A stretch of 64,000 nucleotides of DNA from Rhodopseudomonas palustris (GCF_003591005.1 NZ_QYYD01000006.1:62001-126000); one strand, 5' to 3'; positions 13,275 to 24,052 are shown, numbered from the stretch's first letter. Numbers and translations: made by a program. Notes: a model not told the origin generated them from the letters alone.

Positions 13275-13362
13275 GTCACGGCCGGGCTTGTCCCGGCCAT
13301 CCACGCCTTTTCTGAATTGCCGTCAGCAAGGCGTAGATGCCCGGCACAAGGCCGGGAATGAC
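13275..13362. repeat. Palindromic intergenic repeat, family A (copy A2)
   Basis: GTCACGGCCGGGCTTGTCCC ... CACAAGGCCGGGAATGAC with inner arms CCACGCCTT and AAGGCGTAG. Same family as 4611-4722. Confidence 0.85.
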
Positions 13363-13461
13363 GCGAGGATAGGAAAGTGCCTGATTCTTAAGGTCGCATT
13401 TCCGGCTAGTCTCTGAGGAGCCCGGCTGAAGACTCGCTCCGTGGACTAATTACTTGAATGC

Positions 13462-13578
13462 CGTCATTGCGAGGAGCGAAGCGACGAAGCAATCCAGGCC
13501 CCGCGCTGGGCTTTGGATTGCTTCGCGGAGCCTGTGCTCGGACGGCGCGTAGCGCCGATCCGGGTGCTCGCAATGACG
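13462..13578. repeat. Palindromic intergenic repeat, family B (copy B2, enlarged arm)
   Basis: CGTCATTGCGAGGAGCGAAG ... GTGCTCGCAATGACG. The right arm is about 30 bp longer than in other copies because a small extra hairpin (CGGCGCGTAGCGCCG) interrupts it after TTGCTTCGCGGAGC. Confidence 0.85.
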
Positions 13579-13687
13579 GAGTGCATCCAGGCGGCGCATG
13601 GTTCGAGACGGCGCTGCGCGCCTCCTCAGCATGAGGTTGTACTTGTGGCGGCGCCACGTTCGCCGCTCCGATTCTATCGCAACAGGA

Positions 13688-14617
13688 CTACGCAGCTGCG
13701 GTGGCCGGCTTGCCGACGCCCTGCTGCACCACTTCGCCCAACACGTCGAAATCGTGCCGCCGCGGGGAGGTCTTGCGGAACACCAGGCCGATGCTGCGAC
13801 CAGGCTGCGGCCGCCGCAGCCGCAGGAATTTGACGCGGTTGTCGCGGCGCTCGACGTCGGCGGCGATCTGCGGGATCAGCGTCACGCCGTAGCCGCCGGC
13901 GACCATCTGGATCACCGTGGTCAGGCTGGAGGCGCCGAACGTCGCGGTGCCGGCGCCGCCCATATTGACGGCGCGGTTGCGCGCGGTGGCGCAGAACGCC
14001 AACGCCTGGTCGCGCAGGCAGTGGCCGTCTTCGAGCAGGATCAGCCGCGACTGGTCGATCTCGTCGACCGCCACCGTGGCGGTTTCCGGCCGCGGATCGT
14101 CGGCCGGCACGGCGAGCAGGAATTCATCGTCGAACAGCGCGATGGTTTCGAGATCGCGGATGCCGACCGGCAGCGCCAGCAGCGCAGCGTCGAGTGCGCC
14201 GCTGCCGACCTCGGCGACCAGTTGCCGGGTCTGGCTCTCGCGCAGCTCCAGCCGCAGCTCCGGATAGCGCTGCTGCAGCAACGGCAGCACTTTGGGCAGC
14301 AGATACGGGGCCAGCGACGGGATCACGCCGAGCGTCAGCCGGCCGGTCAGCGGCTGGGCGCGGTGCCGCGCGAAATCCACCAGGTCGCGCGCGCCGCTCA
14401 GCAGTTCTTCGCCGCGGCGGGCGATTTCCCTACCAATTTCGGTCAGAAACACCTCGCTGGGCCGACGTTCGACGACCTTGACGCCGAGCGTGCGCTCCAG
14501 TTCGGCGATCTGCATCGACAGGGCCGGCTGGGTCACCGCGCAGGCATCCGCGGCGCGGCCGAAATGACCGTGACGCGCAAGCGCGGAGAGATAGCGGAGC
14601 TGCCGGAGCGTCACCAT
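13688..14617 (-). CDS. oxyR: Peroxide-sensing LysR-type regulator OxyR
   Basis: 309 residues. N-terminal LysR helix-turn-helix (LRQLRYLSALARHGHFGRAA ... QPALSMQIAELE). The effector domain carries the redox pair C200 and C209 in the block EDGHCLRDQALAFC, diagnostic for OxyR: peroxide oxidises these to a disulfide and switches DNA binding. It is divergent from katG, its classical target, with a 243-bp shared control region containing a perfect palindrome next to the oxyR start. It converges on the chemoreceptor gene across a repeat-filled gap. Confidence 0.95.
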   Translation of the reverse strand: MVTLRQLRYLSALARHGHFGRAADACAVTQPALSMQIAELERTLGVKVVERRPSEVFLTEIGREIARRGEELLSGARDLVDFARHRAQPLTGRLTLGVIPSLAPYLLPKVLPLLQQRYPELRLELRESQTRQLVAEVGSGALDAALLALPVGIRDLETIALFDDEFLLAVPADDPRPETATVAVDEIDQSRLILLEDGHCLRDQALAFCATARNRAVNMGGAGTATFGASSLTTVIQMVAGGYGVTLIPQIAADVERRDNRVKFLRLRRPQPGRSIGLVFRKTSPRRHDFDVLGEVVQQGVGKPATAAA

Positions 14618-14620
14618 GCA

Positions 14621-14655
14621 CGATCAGATAATCTGATCGGTATTGAAAATCAATT
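14621..14655. promoter_or_regulatory. Candidate OxyR operator between oxyR and katG
   Basis: A perfect 9+1+9 palindrome, CGATCAGATAATCTGATCG (14621-14639), lies 4 bp upstream of the oxyR start codon. Immediately next to it is a second dyad, ATTGA-AAA-TCAAT (14642-14654). Two adjacent dyads fit a tetrameric LysR regulator that represses its own gene and activates the divergent one. The match to the E. coli OxyR consensus is only partial, so the assignment rests on position and symmetry. Confidence 0.55.
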
Positions 14656-14674
14656 CGACTGGACCTGATCGTAG

Positions 14675-17077
<2,403 letters not shown>

Positions 17078-17104
17078 GGATCACACGAAGATACGCAGCA
17101 ACTA

Positions 17105-17134
17105 ACAAAGGGCGGCCTCCGGGCCGCCCTTTGT
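17105..17134. terminator. Strong hairpin terminator after katG
   Basis: ACAAAGGGCGGCC - TCCG - GGCCGCCCTTTGT forms a perfect 13-bp stem with a 4-nt loop. A-run and T-run flank the GC core, so it can terminate in either direction. Confidence 0.88.
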
Positions 17135-17185
17135 ATGTTTGTCAAAGGTTGCGAAGTCGCTTGTTCGTATCTGACGCTGCGGCGC

Positions 17186-17347
17186 GCGTCGCCCTCACCC
17201 CAACCCTCTCCCGCAAGCGGGAGAGGGAGTCCGGCAGCGGTCGGGGAGAAGGCTCGTGTGGCTCGTTAGCTCATAAGATCAATGCGCCGCCCCCAGCCGC
17301 AGCGCGCCCCCTCTCCCGCTTGCGGGAGAGGGTTGGGGTGAGGGCGC
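17186..17347. repeat. Convergent-junction inverted repeat, family C (copy C1)
   Basis: Begins GTCGCCCTCACCCCAACC, then the hairpin CTCTCCCGCAAGCGGGAGAG. After about 80 bp of variable sequence the mirror image returns (CCCTCTCCCGCTTGCGGG, then GTTGGGGTGAGGGCG). The two ~37-bp outer arms are near-perfect inverted copies, each with its own internal palindrome. It lies between the 3' ends of katG and fabI. Confidence 0.9.
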
Positions 17348-17395
17348 CCCAACCACGGCATCGGCGTTCGGCGAACCTCAATGCGCAGGCGTTTG

Positions 17396-18202
17396 TTACT
17401 TGTCGGCATCCGCCTTCAGCGCATCCGGCTTCGGCATCAGCACGATGTTGTAGCCGGAATCGACGTAGTGGGTTTCGCCGGTGACGCCGCCGGAGAGGTC
17501 GGACAGCAAGTACAAAGCCGAGCCGCCGAGCTCGTCCAGCGTGACGCCGCGGCCGAGCGGGGAGTGTTTTTCCATAAAGCCGAACATCGCGCGGGAATCG
17601 CCGATGCCGGAGCCGGCCAGCGTCCGCACCGGGCCTGCCGAGACCGCGTTGACGCGGATGCGCTTGGGGCCGAGATCGCAGGCGAGGTAGCGCACGCTGG
17701 CCTCAAGCGCCGCTTTCGCAAGACCCATCACGTTGTAGTTCGGCATCGCGCGTTCAGACGCGCCGAAGGTCAGCGTGATCATCGCGCCGCCGTCCGGCAT
17801 CAGCGCCGCCGCGCGCTTGGCGACCTCGGTGAACGAGAAGCAGGAGATCACCATGGTGCGCGAGAAATTCGCGCGGCTGGTGTCGATGTACTCGCCGCGC
17901 AACTCGTTCTTGTCGGAGAAGCCGATCGCGTGGATCACGAAGTCGAGCTTGCCCCACTTGTCTTTCAGCGTCTCGAACACCGCGTCGACGCTGGCCACGT
18001 CCTCGACGTCGCAGGGAAGGACCAGGTCGGAGTTCAGCGACTGCGCCAGCGGCTTGACGCGGCGCGCCAGAGCGTCGCCCTGATAGGTGAAGGCGAGTTC
18101 GGCGCCGTGCGCGTGCAGCGTCCTGGCCATGCCCCAGGCGATCGAATGGTCGTTGGCGACGCCCATGATCAGCCCGCGCTTGCCCTGCATCAGTCCCTGC
18201 AT
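17396..18202 (-). CDS. fabI: Enoyl-[acyl-carrier-protein] reductase (NADH) FabI
   Basis: 268 residues from MQGLMQGKRG, the standard FabI start; the frame is open further upstream only across a repeat element. It reduces the trans-2-enoyl-ACP in the last step of each fatty-acid elongation cycle. Catalytic Y156 and K163 are present (PNYNVMGLAKAAL), and numbering coincides with the E. coli enzyme. The other active-site tyrosine of E. coli FabI, Tyr146, is Phe here (LTFGASERAM). It follows fabA and fabB on the same strand, but a 157-bp gap with an A-family repeat precedes it. Confidence 0.95.
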   Translation of the reverse strand: MQGLMQGKRGLIMGVANDHSIAWGMARTLHAHGAELAFTYQGDALARRVKPLAQSLNSDLVLPCDVEDVASVDAVFETLKDKWGKLDFVIHAIGFSDKNELRGEYIDTSRANFSRTMVISCFSFTEVAKRAAALMPDGGAMITLTFGASERAMPNYNVMGLAKAALEASVRYLACDLGPKRIRVNAVSAGPVRTLAGSGIGDSRAMFGFMEKHSPLGRGVTLDELGGSALYLLSDLSGGVTGETHYVDSGYNIVLMPKPDALKADADK

Positions 18203-18220
18203 TGTGGTGGCTCCCCTGTC

Positions 18221-18309
18221 CGTCATGCCCGAGCCCGTGCCGGGCACCAATGGCCGCGGCTGATCCGTGCTCTCAAACGTGGATGGCCGGGACAAGCCCG
18301 GCCATGACG
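18221..18309. repeat. Palindromic intergenic repeat, family A (copy A3)
   Basis: CGTCATGCCCGAGCCCGTGC ... ACGTGGATGGCCGGGACAAG then CCCGGCCATGACG. It lies between fabB and fabI. The left arm is diverged from the family consensus. Confidence 0.8.
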
Positions 18310-18359
18310 ATTGTCTAATTACTTCGATTGTCCGGCATGACCGCGCCGGGCACCGGCGC

Positions 18360-19586
18360 TCACGCCTCCAGCCGCTTGAACACCAGCGTCGCGTTGGTGC
18401 CGCCGAAGCCGAACGAGTTCGACAACACGGCGCCGATCTTGGCGTTGTCGATGCGCTTGCGCACGATCGGCATGTCGGCGAAGGCCGGGTCGAGCTCGGT
18501 GATGTGGGCGCTCTCGCAGATGAAGCCGTTCTGCATCATCAGCAGCGAGTAGATCGCCTCCTGCACGCCGGTGGCGCCGAGCGAGTGGCCGGTCAGCGCC
18601 TTGGTGGCGGAGATCGGCGGGCACTTGTCCTCGTTGCCGAACACCTTGCGGATTGCGGTGATCTCCGGCGCGTCGCCGGCCGGCGTCGAGGTGGCGTGCG
18701 GGTTGATGTAGTCGATCTTGATGCCGCCGGTGGTCGCCAGCGCCATCTGCATGCAGCGCTCTGCACCCTCACCGGACGGCGCCACCATGTCGTAGCCGTC
18801 GGACGTCGCGCCGTAGCCGACGATCTCGCCATAGATCTTGGCGCCGCGCGCCTTGGCGTGCTCGAGTTCTTCCAGCACCAGCACACCGGCGCCGCCCGCG
18901 ATCACGAAGCCGTCGCGGTTGACATCATAGGGCCGCGACGCGGTGGCGGGCGTGTCGTTGTACTTCGAGCTCATCGCCCCCATCGCGTCGAACAGCACCG
19001 ACAGCGACCAGTCGAGTTCCTCGCAGCCGCCGGCGAACACGATGTCCTGCTTGCCCCACTGGATCAGCTCGTAGCCATTGCCGATGCAATGGTTGGAGGT
19101 CGCGCAGGCCGACGAGATCGAATAGTTGACGCCCTTGATCTTGAACCAGGTCGCGAGCGTCGCCGATGCCGTCGAGCTCATCGCCTTCGGCACCGCGAAC
19201 GGGCCGACGCGCTTCGGGCCCTTGCTGCGGGTGATGTCGGCGGCCTCGACGATGGTGCGGGCAGACGGCCCGCCCGAGCCCATCACGATGCCGGTGCGCG
19301 GATTGGAGATGTCGCTCTCCTCCAGGCCGGAATCGGCCAGCGCCTGTTCCATCGCCACATGATTCCACGCCGCGCCTTCACCGAGAAAGCGCATCGCGCG
19401 GCGGTCGACGACGTCGGCCGGATTGAGCGACGGGGCGCCCTGCACCTGGGAGCGGAAACCAAGCTCCGCATGCTTCTCGGCGCGCGAGATGCCGGACTTG
19501 GCATCATGCAGGCTCGCCAGCACTTCCTGGGAGTTGTTTCCGATCGACGAGACGATCCCCATCCCGGTGACAACAACGCGTCTCAT
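18360..19586 (-). CDS. fabB: 3-oxoacyl-[acyl-carrier-protein] synthase I FabB
   Basis: 408 residues. It condenses malonyl-ACP with acyl-ACP, including the unsaturated intermediates made by FabA. Catalytic Cys161 lies in [12 protein letters not shown]; the two histidines are in [11 protein letters not shown] and [14 protein letters not shown]; the Gly-rich [14 protein letters not shown] end is intact. The pairing with fabA directly upstream is the anaerobic unsaturated fatty-acid module. The gap to fabA is 65 bp, so both are probably on one transcript. Confidence 0.97.
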   Translation of the reverse strand: MRRVVVTGMGIVSSIGNNSQEVLASLHDAKSGISRAEKHAELGFRSQVQGAPSLNPADVVDRRAMRFLGEGAAWNHVAMEQALADSGLEESDISNPRTGIVMGSGGPSARTIVEAADITRSKGPKRVGPFAVPKAMSSTASATLATWFKIKGVNYSISSACATSNHCIGNGYELIQWGKQDIVFAGGCEELDWSLSVLFDAMGAMSSKYNDTPATASRPYDVNRDGFVIAGGAGVLVLEELEHAKARGAKIYGEIVGYGATSDGYDMVAPSGEGAERCMQMALATTGGIKIDYINPHATSTPAGDAPEITAIRKVFGNEDKCPPISATKALTGHSLGATGVQEAIYSLLMMQNGFICESAHITELDPAFADMPIVRKRIDNAKIGAVLSNSFGFGGTNATLVFKRLEA

Positions 19587-19651
19587 ATGGTCGCCTCGTT
19601 CATTTCATGGTCGTTCGCGGTGATGGCACGGCTTTGTGGCCGGCGCATGCG

Positions 19652-20179
19652 TTAACCGCCAACCGGCTGAGCCGTTTGCTTGAACAGACCAACTTTCAGA
19701 TCCTTCGCCCGGTAGATGATCTCGTCGTCGGCCGAGAGCCACCCATCTGCGATACCAAGCCACAGCTTGGATCGCATCACCCGCTTGATATCGACATTGT
19801 AGACGACTTTGCGCACCGGCGGCAGCACCTGGCCGGTGAACTTTAGTTCCCCGAGGCCGAGCGCGCGGCCGGGACCCTCGCCGCCGACCCAGCCGAGGAA
19901 GAACCCGACCATCTGCCACATCGCGTCGAGGCCGAGGCAGCCCGGCATCACCGGGTCGTTCTTGAAGTGGCAGCCGAAGAACCACAGCTCCGGGTTGACG
20001 TCGAGTTCAGCGCGAACCAGGCCCTTGCCGAATTCGCCGCCGTCCTCGGTGATGGTGGTGATGCGGTCGAACATCAGCATCGGCGGCAGCGGCAGCTGGG
20101 CGTTGCCGGGGCCGAACAATTCGCCGCGGCCGCAGGCCAGCAGGTCTTCGTACTCGTAGCTGGAACGACGATCCTGCAT
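19652..20179 (-). CDS. fabA: 3-hydroxydecanoyl-ACP dehydratase/isomerase FabA
   Basis: 175 residues from [17 protein letters not shown], the usual FabA start and length; the frame extends 29 codons further upstream without FabA similarity. It dehydrates 3-hydroxydecanoyl-ACP and isomerises the product to cis-3, the branch point to unsaturated fatty acids. Catalytic H71 and D85 are seen in [23 protein letters not shown]-type context. First gene of fabA-fabB-fabI, divergent from irr, sharing a 250-bp control region with it. Confidence 0.96.
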   Translation of the reverse strand: MQDRRSSYEYEDLLACGRGELFGPGNAQLPLPPMLMFDRITTITEDGGEFGKGLVRAELDVNPELWFFGCHFKNDPVMPGCLGLDAMWQMVGFFLGWVGGEGPGRALGLGELKFTGQVLPPVRKVVYNVDIKRVMRSKLWLGIADGWLSADDEIIYRAKDLKVGLFKQTAQPVGG

Positions 20180-20429
20180 GCGGCTTTGCCTTTTTGAGTC
20201 TTGCGGATGTCCGAAATCGACCGACGGTGTCGCTGCACTGTCGGCGCTCGCCTGTTCCTTATGCAACGGGCGAATGCGCGGGTCTCTAACATAGGCATTG
20301 CACCCGGCAAAGCGGCACCTCCGTATTCCTCCCTAAGTAAAACGTCCGAATGGTTCTAGATGCGAAGCGCTTGCACCCCCTTGGAATGCTTCCTATAATC
20401 ACTTGACTGTACAAAAAGGGACTTCCGCC

Positions 20430-20918
20430 GTGGACATCGGAGAGCGTGCGACATTTTTGCGTGAGGACACTGCGGCGACGGCGCCTGCCGCCGAACCGCA
20501 CCTCAATGGCTGCCCGTGGCACGACGTCACCGAGATGCTGTCGTCGGTCGGCCTGCGCCCGACCCGCCAGCGCATGGCGTTGGGCTGGCTGCTGTTCGGC
20601 AAGGGCGACCGGCATCTGACCGCCGAAATGCTGTACGAAGAGGCCAGCCAGGCCAAGGTTCCGGTGTCGCTGGCGACCGTCTACAACACGCTGAACCAGC
20701 TCACCGAGGTCGGTCTGCTGCGCCAGGTCAGCGTCGACGGCACCAAGACCTATTTCGACACCAACGTGTCGGCGCACCAGCACTTCTATCTCGAGAACAA
20801 CCACGAGCTGATCGACATTCCGGATCAGCACGTCGCGCTGCGCCAGACCCCCGAAGTTCCCGAGGGCTACGAAATCGCCCGCGTCGACGTCGTCGTCCGC
20901 ATCCGCAAGAAGGCTTGA
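20430..20918 (+). CDS. irr: Iron response regulator Irr (Fur family)
   Basis: 162 residues from the GTG at 20430, which has a good ribosome-binding site (AAAAAGGGA, 8 nt upstream) and gives the usual Irr length; a TTG nine codons upstream is less likely. Irr controls heme and iron genes in rhizobia and relatives and is degraded after heme binds. The N-terminal heme regulatory motif GCPWHD (Cys28-Pro29) is present, as in Bradyrhizobium. The helix-turn-helix (LRPTRQRMALGWLLF ... VSLATVYNTLNQL) is typical. The second, histidine-rich heme site reads H116-Q117-H118 rather than HHH. Confidence 0.95.
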   Translation: MDIGERATFLREDTAATAPAAEPHLNGCPWHDVTEMLSSVGLRPTRQRMALGWLLFGKGDRHLTAEMLYEEASQAKVPVSLATVYNTLNQLTEVGLLRQVSVDGTKTYFDTNVSAHQHFYLENNHELIDIPDQHVALRQTPEVPEGYEIARVDVVVRIRKKA

Positions 20919-20945
20919 TCCTTTAGAGAGCCGGCGCCTCCCGCG

Positions 20946-21111
20946 CGTCGCCCTCACCCCAGCCCTCTCCCGCAAGCGGGAGAGGAAGCGCGCCGTGCTT
21001 GCGGCGAGGGTGGTGATTTGTCTCGAACGCTCGAAGTGATCTCAGACCTCTCCCCGCGTCGCAGCCGGACTCTCTCTCTCCCGCTTGCGGGAGAGGGCTG
21101 GGGTGAGGGCG
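20946..21111. repeat. Convergent-junction inverted repeat, family C (copy C2)
   Basis: CGTCGCCCTCACCCCAGCCC, hairpin CTCTCCCGCAAGCGGGAGAG, variable centre, then CTCTCCCGCTTGCGGGAGAG and GGCTGGGGTGAGGGCG. It lies between the 3' ends of irr and the SH3-protein gene. Confidence 0.9.
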
Positions 21112-21158
21112 AGTCGAGTCGCAGCACTCCATCATCACTTCGGACGATCAGCGCCCGC

Positions 21159-21683
21159 TCAATTCACCTGCTCGTCCGCATACACGCCCCACAGCCGCTG
21201 CTTCTCGATCCAGCCGTCGAAGCCCTGGCCGATGATCCGGCACCAGCTGGCGTCGCAGCGCTTGATCTGGGCGACGACGCCGGCCTGCAGCCGCGCCGCG
21301 ACGGCGGCGCCGGTCGAGGCGCTTTCGTACAGAGTCGCCAGCTCGTCCTTGTCCTTCATGGTGATCACCGCGGTCCGCCGGCCGGACAGCAGCGAGTGAT
21401 ACACCCAGCCCTCGGCGCCTTCGGAGTCGCGCACCCGCCGCCAGTTTTCGAACTCGGCGGTGATTTCCACCGGCAGTCCGGCGCGAGTGTAGACCCAGGC
21501 GACGTCGTTGTCCTTGGTCGGGCCGATCCGGACGTTGACGTGATCCGACTTCAGGCTGACATAGCGCGGCACGGGCAGCCCGCTGGCCGAGAGCGGCGAG
21601 TCCTTCGCGGCGAGCACAGGCGCCGCGGCACCTACCATCGCACCTGCGAACAACAACACTGCAACCGGACTCTTCAGCTTCAT
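21159..21683 (-). CDS. Exported bacterial SH3-domain protein (DUF1058/COG3807 type)
   Basis: 174 residues with a signal peptide (MKLKSPVAVLLFAGAMVG to VLAA). Two SH3-like repeats follow: KSDHVNVRIGPTKDNDVAWV ... GWVYHSLL, and ATLYESASTGAAVAARLQAG ... DGWIEKQRLWG. Such domains in the periplasm usually bind peptidoglycan peptides or partner proteins. No catalytic domain is fused. It is divergent from the 2-hydroxyacid dehydrogenase gene. The specific role is unknown. Confidence 0.85.
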   Translation of the reverse strand: MKLKSPVAVLLFAGAMVGAAAPVLAAKDSPLSASGLPVPRYVSLKSDHVNVRIGPTKDNDVAWVYTRAGLPVEITAEFENWRRVRDSEGAEGWVYHSLLSGRRTAVITMKDKDELATLYESASTGAAVAARLQAGVVAQIKRCDASWCRIIGQGFDGWIEKQRLWGVYADEQVN

Positions 21684-21739
21684 ATGACACGCCCCTCAGT
21701 TTGGTGATCGTGCGCGTCGCTGGGGGGAAACCACAGCCG

Positions 21740-21900
21740 GATAGTGGGGTCCTTGTCTTGGCGCGGTCTTCTGCTAGAGAAAGCCGGAAGGCATCCGGTG
21801 ACCCCGAGCTGGTGAAGGGACCGAACGGAAGGGACCCGCCCCTGCGGTCGCGCTGTAGCGGGAGTGTCGAACAGGTCGGTTAACGCCGACTAAACAGTCG
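21740..21900 (+). promoter_or_regulatory. Possibly structured leader upstream of the 2-hydroxyacid dehydrogenase gene
   Basis: The 5' flank contains several complementary segments, such as CCGGA-AGGCA-TCCGG and the GGGACC/GGGACCC/CCCGC blocks near 21825-21865. They could fold into an RNA leader or form operators for the divergent promoters. No known riboswitch class fits convincingly. Confidence 0.25.
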
Positions 21901-21926
21901 CGCCAGACTCGGCAGAGAGCGTGTGA

Positions 21927-22928
21927 ATGTCGGTTAAGAAGAAGCCTCTGGTCGTCGTCACCCGCAAGCTTCCGGACTCGATCGAAACCCGGATGCGCGA
22001 ACTGTTCGACGCGCGGCTCAATCTCGACGACGAGCCGATGTCGGCCGAGAAGCTCGCCGAAGCGGCACGCACCGCCGACATTCTGGTACCAACCGTCACC
22101 GACACCATCACGGCCGAGATGCTGAACCAGCCGGATTGCCGGCTCAAGCTGATCGCGCATTTCGGCAACGGCATCGACAATCTCGACGTCGCCGCCGCGC
22201 ACGCCCGTGGCATCACCGTCACCAACACCCCGAAGGTGCTGACCGAAGACACCGCCGACATGACGATGGCGCTGATTCTCGCGGTGCCGCGGCGGCTGAT
22301 CGAAGGCGCGGCGCTGCTCACCGACGGCGGCGAGTGGCCCGGCTGGTCGCCGACCTGGATGCTCGGCCGCCGGCTGGGCGGTAAGCGGCTCGGCATCATC
22401 GGTATGGGCCGGATCGGCCAGGCGGTGGCGCGGCGTGCCCGCGCCTTCGGGCTGCAGATCCATTATCACAACCGCAAGCCGGTGGCGCCGCGGATCGCCG
22501 ACGAGCTCGGCGCGACCTATTGGGATTCGCTCGACCAGATGCTGGCCCGGATGGACATCATCTCGGTCAACTGCCCGCACACGCCCGCGACCTTCCATCT
22601 GTTGTCGGCGCGCCGGCTCAAGCTGATCCGCAAGGACGCCTTCATCGTCAACACCGCGCGCGGCGAAGTGATCGACGAAGAGACGCTGACCCGCCTGATC
22701 GAGAGCGGCGACATCGCCGGCGCCGGCCTCGACGTCTACGAGCACGAGCCCGCCGTGAACCCGAAGCTGGTCCGCCTCGCCAAGCACGGCAAGGTCGTGC
22801 TGCTGCCGCACATGGGCTCGGCCACCATCGAGGGCCGCGTCGAGATGGGCGAGAAGGTGATCATCAACATCCGCACCTTCCTCGACAACCACAAGCCACC
22901 GGACCGCGTGCTGCCGGGGATGCTGTAA
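21927..22928 (+). CDS. gyaR: D-2-hydroxyacid dehydrogenase, probable glyoxylate/hydroxypyruvate reductase
   Basis: 333 residues. NAD(P)-binding signature GMGRIGQAVARRARAFG; catalytic Arg in NTARGEVIDE, Glu in the following block (YEHEPAVNP) and His in LLPHMGSATIEGR form the D-2-hydroxyacid dehydrogenase triad. Proteins of this type in alphaproteobacteria reduce glyoxylate or hydroxypyruvate, linking photorespiratory or C2 carbon to glycerate. Substrate is inferred from family resemblance. Start ATG at 21927. It converges on a LysR gene across repeat C3. Confidence 0.85.
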   Translation: MSVKKKPLVVVTRKLPDSIETRMRELFDARLNLDDEPMSAEKLAEAARTADILVPTVTDTITAEMLNQPDCRLKLIAHFGNGIDNLDVAAAHARGITVTNTPKVLTEDTADMTMALILAVPRRLIEGAALLTDGGEWPGWSPTWMLGRRLGGKRLGIIGMGRIGQAVARRARAFGLQIHYHNRKPVAPRIADELGATYWDSLDQMLARMDIISVNCPHTPATFHLLSARRLKLIRKDAFIVNTARGEVIDEETLTRLIESGDIAGAGLDVYEHEPAVNPKLVRLAKHGKVVLLPHMGSATIEGRVEMGEKVIINIRTFLDNHKPPDRVLPGML

Positions 22929-22951
22929 GCGAACTAATCAGCTCAGCGCCC

Positions 22952-23114
22952 GCGTCGCCCTCACCCCAACCCTCTCCCGCAAGCGGGAGAGGGGGCTCGC
23001 GGTGCATGGGGAGATGGCGATTGATGATTTCGGACTCACGACAGATGTAAAGCCTCTCCCCGACCGCAGCGGGGCCCCCTCTCCCGCTTGCGGGAGAGGG
23101 CTGGGGTGAGGGCG
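22952..23114. repeat. Convergent-junction inverted repeat, family C (copy C3)
   Basis: CGTCGCCCTCACCCCAACCC, hairpin CTCTCCCGCAAGCGGGAGAG, variable centre containing GGGGAGA/TCTCCCC, then CTCTCCCGCTTGCGGGAGAG and GGCTGGGGTGAGGGCG. It lies between the 3' ends of gyaR and the LysR gene. Confidence 0.9.
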
Positions 23115-23128
23115 CCCCAGGCACTGAC

Positions 23129-24034
23129 TCAGCGACTCTCCCGCTTCCGCCACGCCGCCGCAAAATCGATGAACGCGCGCAGCGCCGGCGGCGGTTGGCG
23201 GCGGCTCGGGTAGTACAAGAACGGGCCGGGAAACGGGTCGCACCAGTCGCTGAGCACACTGACTAACCGTCCGGCCGCCAGATCGTCGCGCACATAGTCC
23301 AGAAAACTCACCGTCACACCCAACCCGTCGCGTGTCGCGCGCAGCGCCAGCGCGATCGAATTGACCCGCAGCGGCCCGGGCGGCGCGATCCGCACCGTGC
23401 GCCCGTCTCGCTCGAATTCCCAATCCGGCACCGCGCCGCTCTCATAGCGAATGCCGATGCAGCGGTGATTGAGCAGATCCTGCGGCTGCCGCGGGGTGCC
23501 GTGCCGCGCCCAATAGTCCGGCGTCGCCACCACGACGTAATGCTGCGGCGGCCCGAGCGGCACCGCTACCATGTCCTGCGCCAGGTGTTCGCCATAGCGC
23601 ACGCCGGCGTCGAAGCCGGCCGCGACGATGTCGATCAGCGTGGCCTGCACGATCACTTCGAGTTCGATCAGCGGATGCGCGGCGAGGAACGGCCCGAGCA
23701 TCGGGCCGAGCACCAGTTCGGCGGCCGGCGCCGGCGCGTTGATCCGCAGCCGCCCGGACGGCACCGCGCGTAGTCCGCGCACCTGGTCGACCGCGGCATC
23801 GATGTCGCGCAGCATCGGGCCGATCCGGCCGAGCAGCAGTTCGCCGGCTTCCGTCAACGCGACGCTGCGCGTGGTCCGGTGCAGCAAGCGCACGCCGAGG
23901 CCGTCCTCGAGCTCCCGCAGCCGCTGGCTGAGGCTCGAGGTCGATACCCGCTGCTCCAGCGCGGCGCGGCGGAAATTGCCGGTCCGGGCCACCGCCGCGA
24001 ACGCCGAGAGGTCGCGCAGATCGATCTGGGTCAT
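23129..24034 (-). CDS. LysR-family transcriptional regulator
   Basis: 301 residues. The N-terminal helix-turn-helix is clear (LRDLSAFAAVARTGNFRRAA ... VSTSSLSQRLRELEDGLGV), followed by a substrate-binding-type effector domain (GRLRINAPAPAAELVLGP ...). It is divergent from the aldo/keto reductase gene, with a 97-bp gap and a dyad directly at its own start; such pairs usually mean that it controls the neighbour. The inducer is unknown. Confidence 0.9.
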   Translation of the reverse strand: MTQIDLRDLSAFAAVARTGNFRRAALEQRVSTSSLSQRLRELEDGLGVRLLHRTTRSVALTEAGELLLGRIGPMLRDIDAAVDQVRGLRAVPSGRLRINAPAPAAELVLGPMLGPFLAAHPLIELEVIVQATLIDIVAAGFDAGVRYGEHLAQDMVAVPLGPPQHYVVVATPDYWARHGTPRQPQDLLNHRCIGIRYESGAVPDWEFERDGRTVRIAPPGPLRVNSIALALRATRDGLGVTVSFLDYVRDDLAAGRLVSVLSDWCDPFPGPFLYYPSRRQPPPALRAFIDFAAAWRKRESR

Positions 24035-24052
24035 TGTTCGATATCCTGAACA
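24035..24052. promoter_or_regulatory. Candidate LysR operator in the LysR / aldo-keto reductase gap
   Basis: TGTTCGATATCCTGAACA: inverted arms TGTTC and GAACA separated by 8 bp, starting one base upstream of the LysR start codon. Position suits autoregulation and control of the divergent reductase gene. Confidence 0.5.

Noticed and set aside
17186-17347. CRISPR array from the regular-looking C repeats
   Set aside because: Only two inverted, not direct, copies per site, single variable centre, no cas genes. It is an inverted-repeat element.
20180-20429. Irr/ICE or Fur box between fabA and irr
   Set aside because: A TTCTAGA segment near 20355 resembles half an iron control element, but the full inverted motif is not there.
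21760-21880. Cobalamin riboswitch upstream of gyaR
   Set aside because: Fragments such as GCCCCTGCGG and CTGTAGCGGGAG look similar, but the B12-box-like part is on the wrong side and the downstream gene is not a B12 gene.
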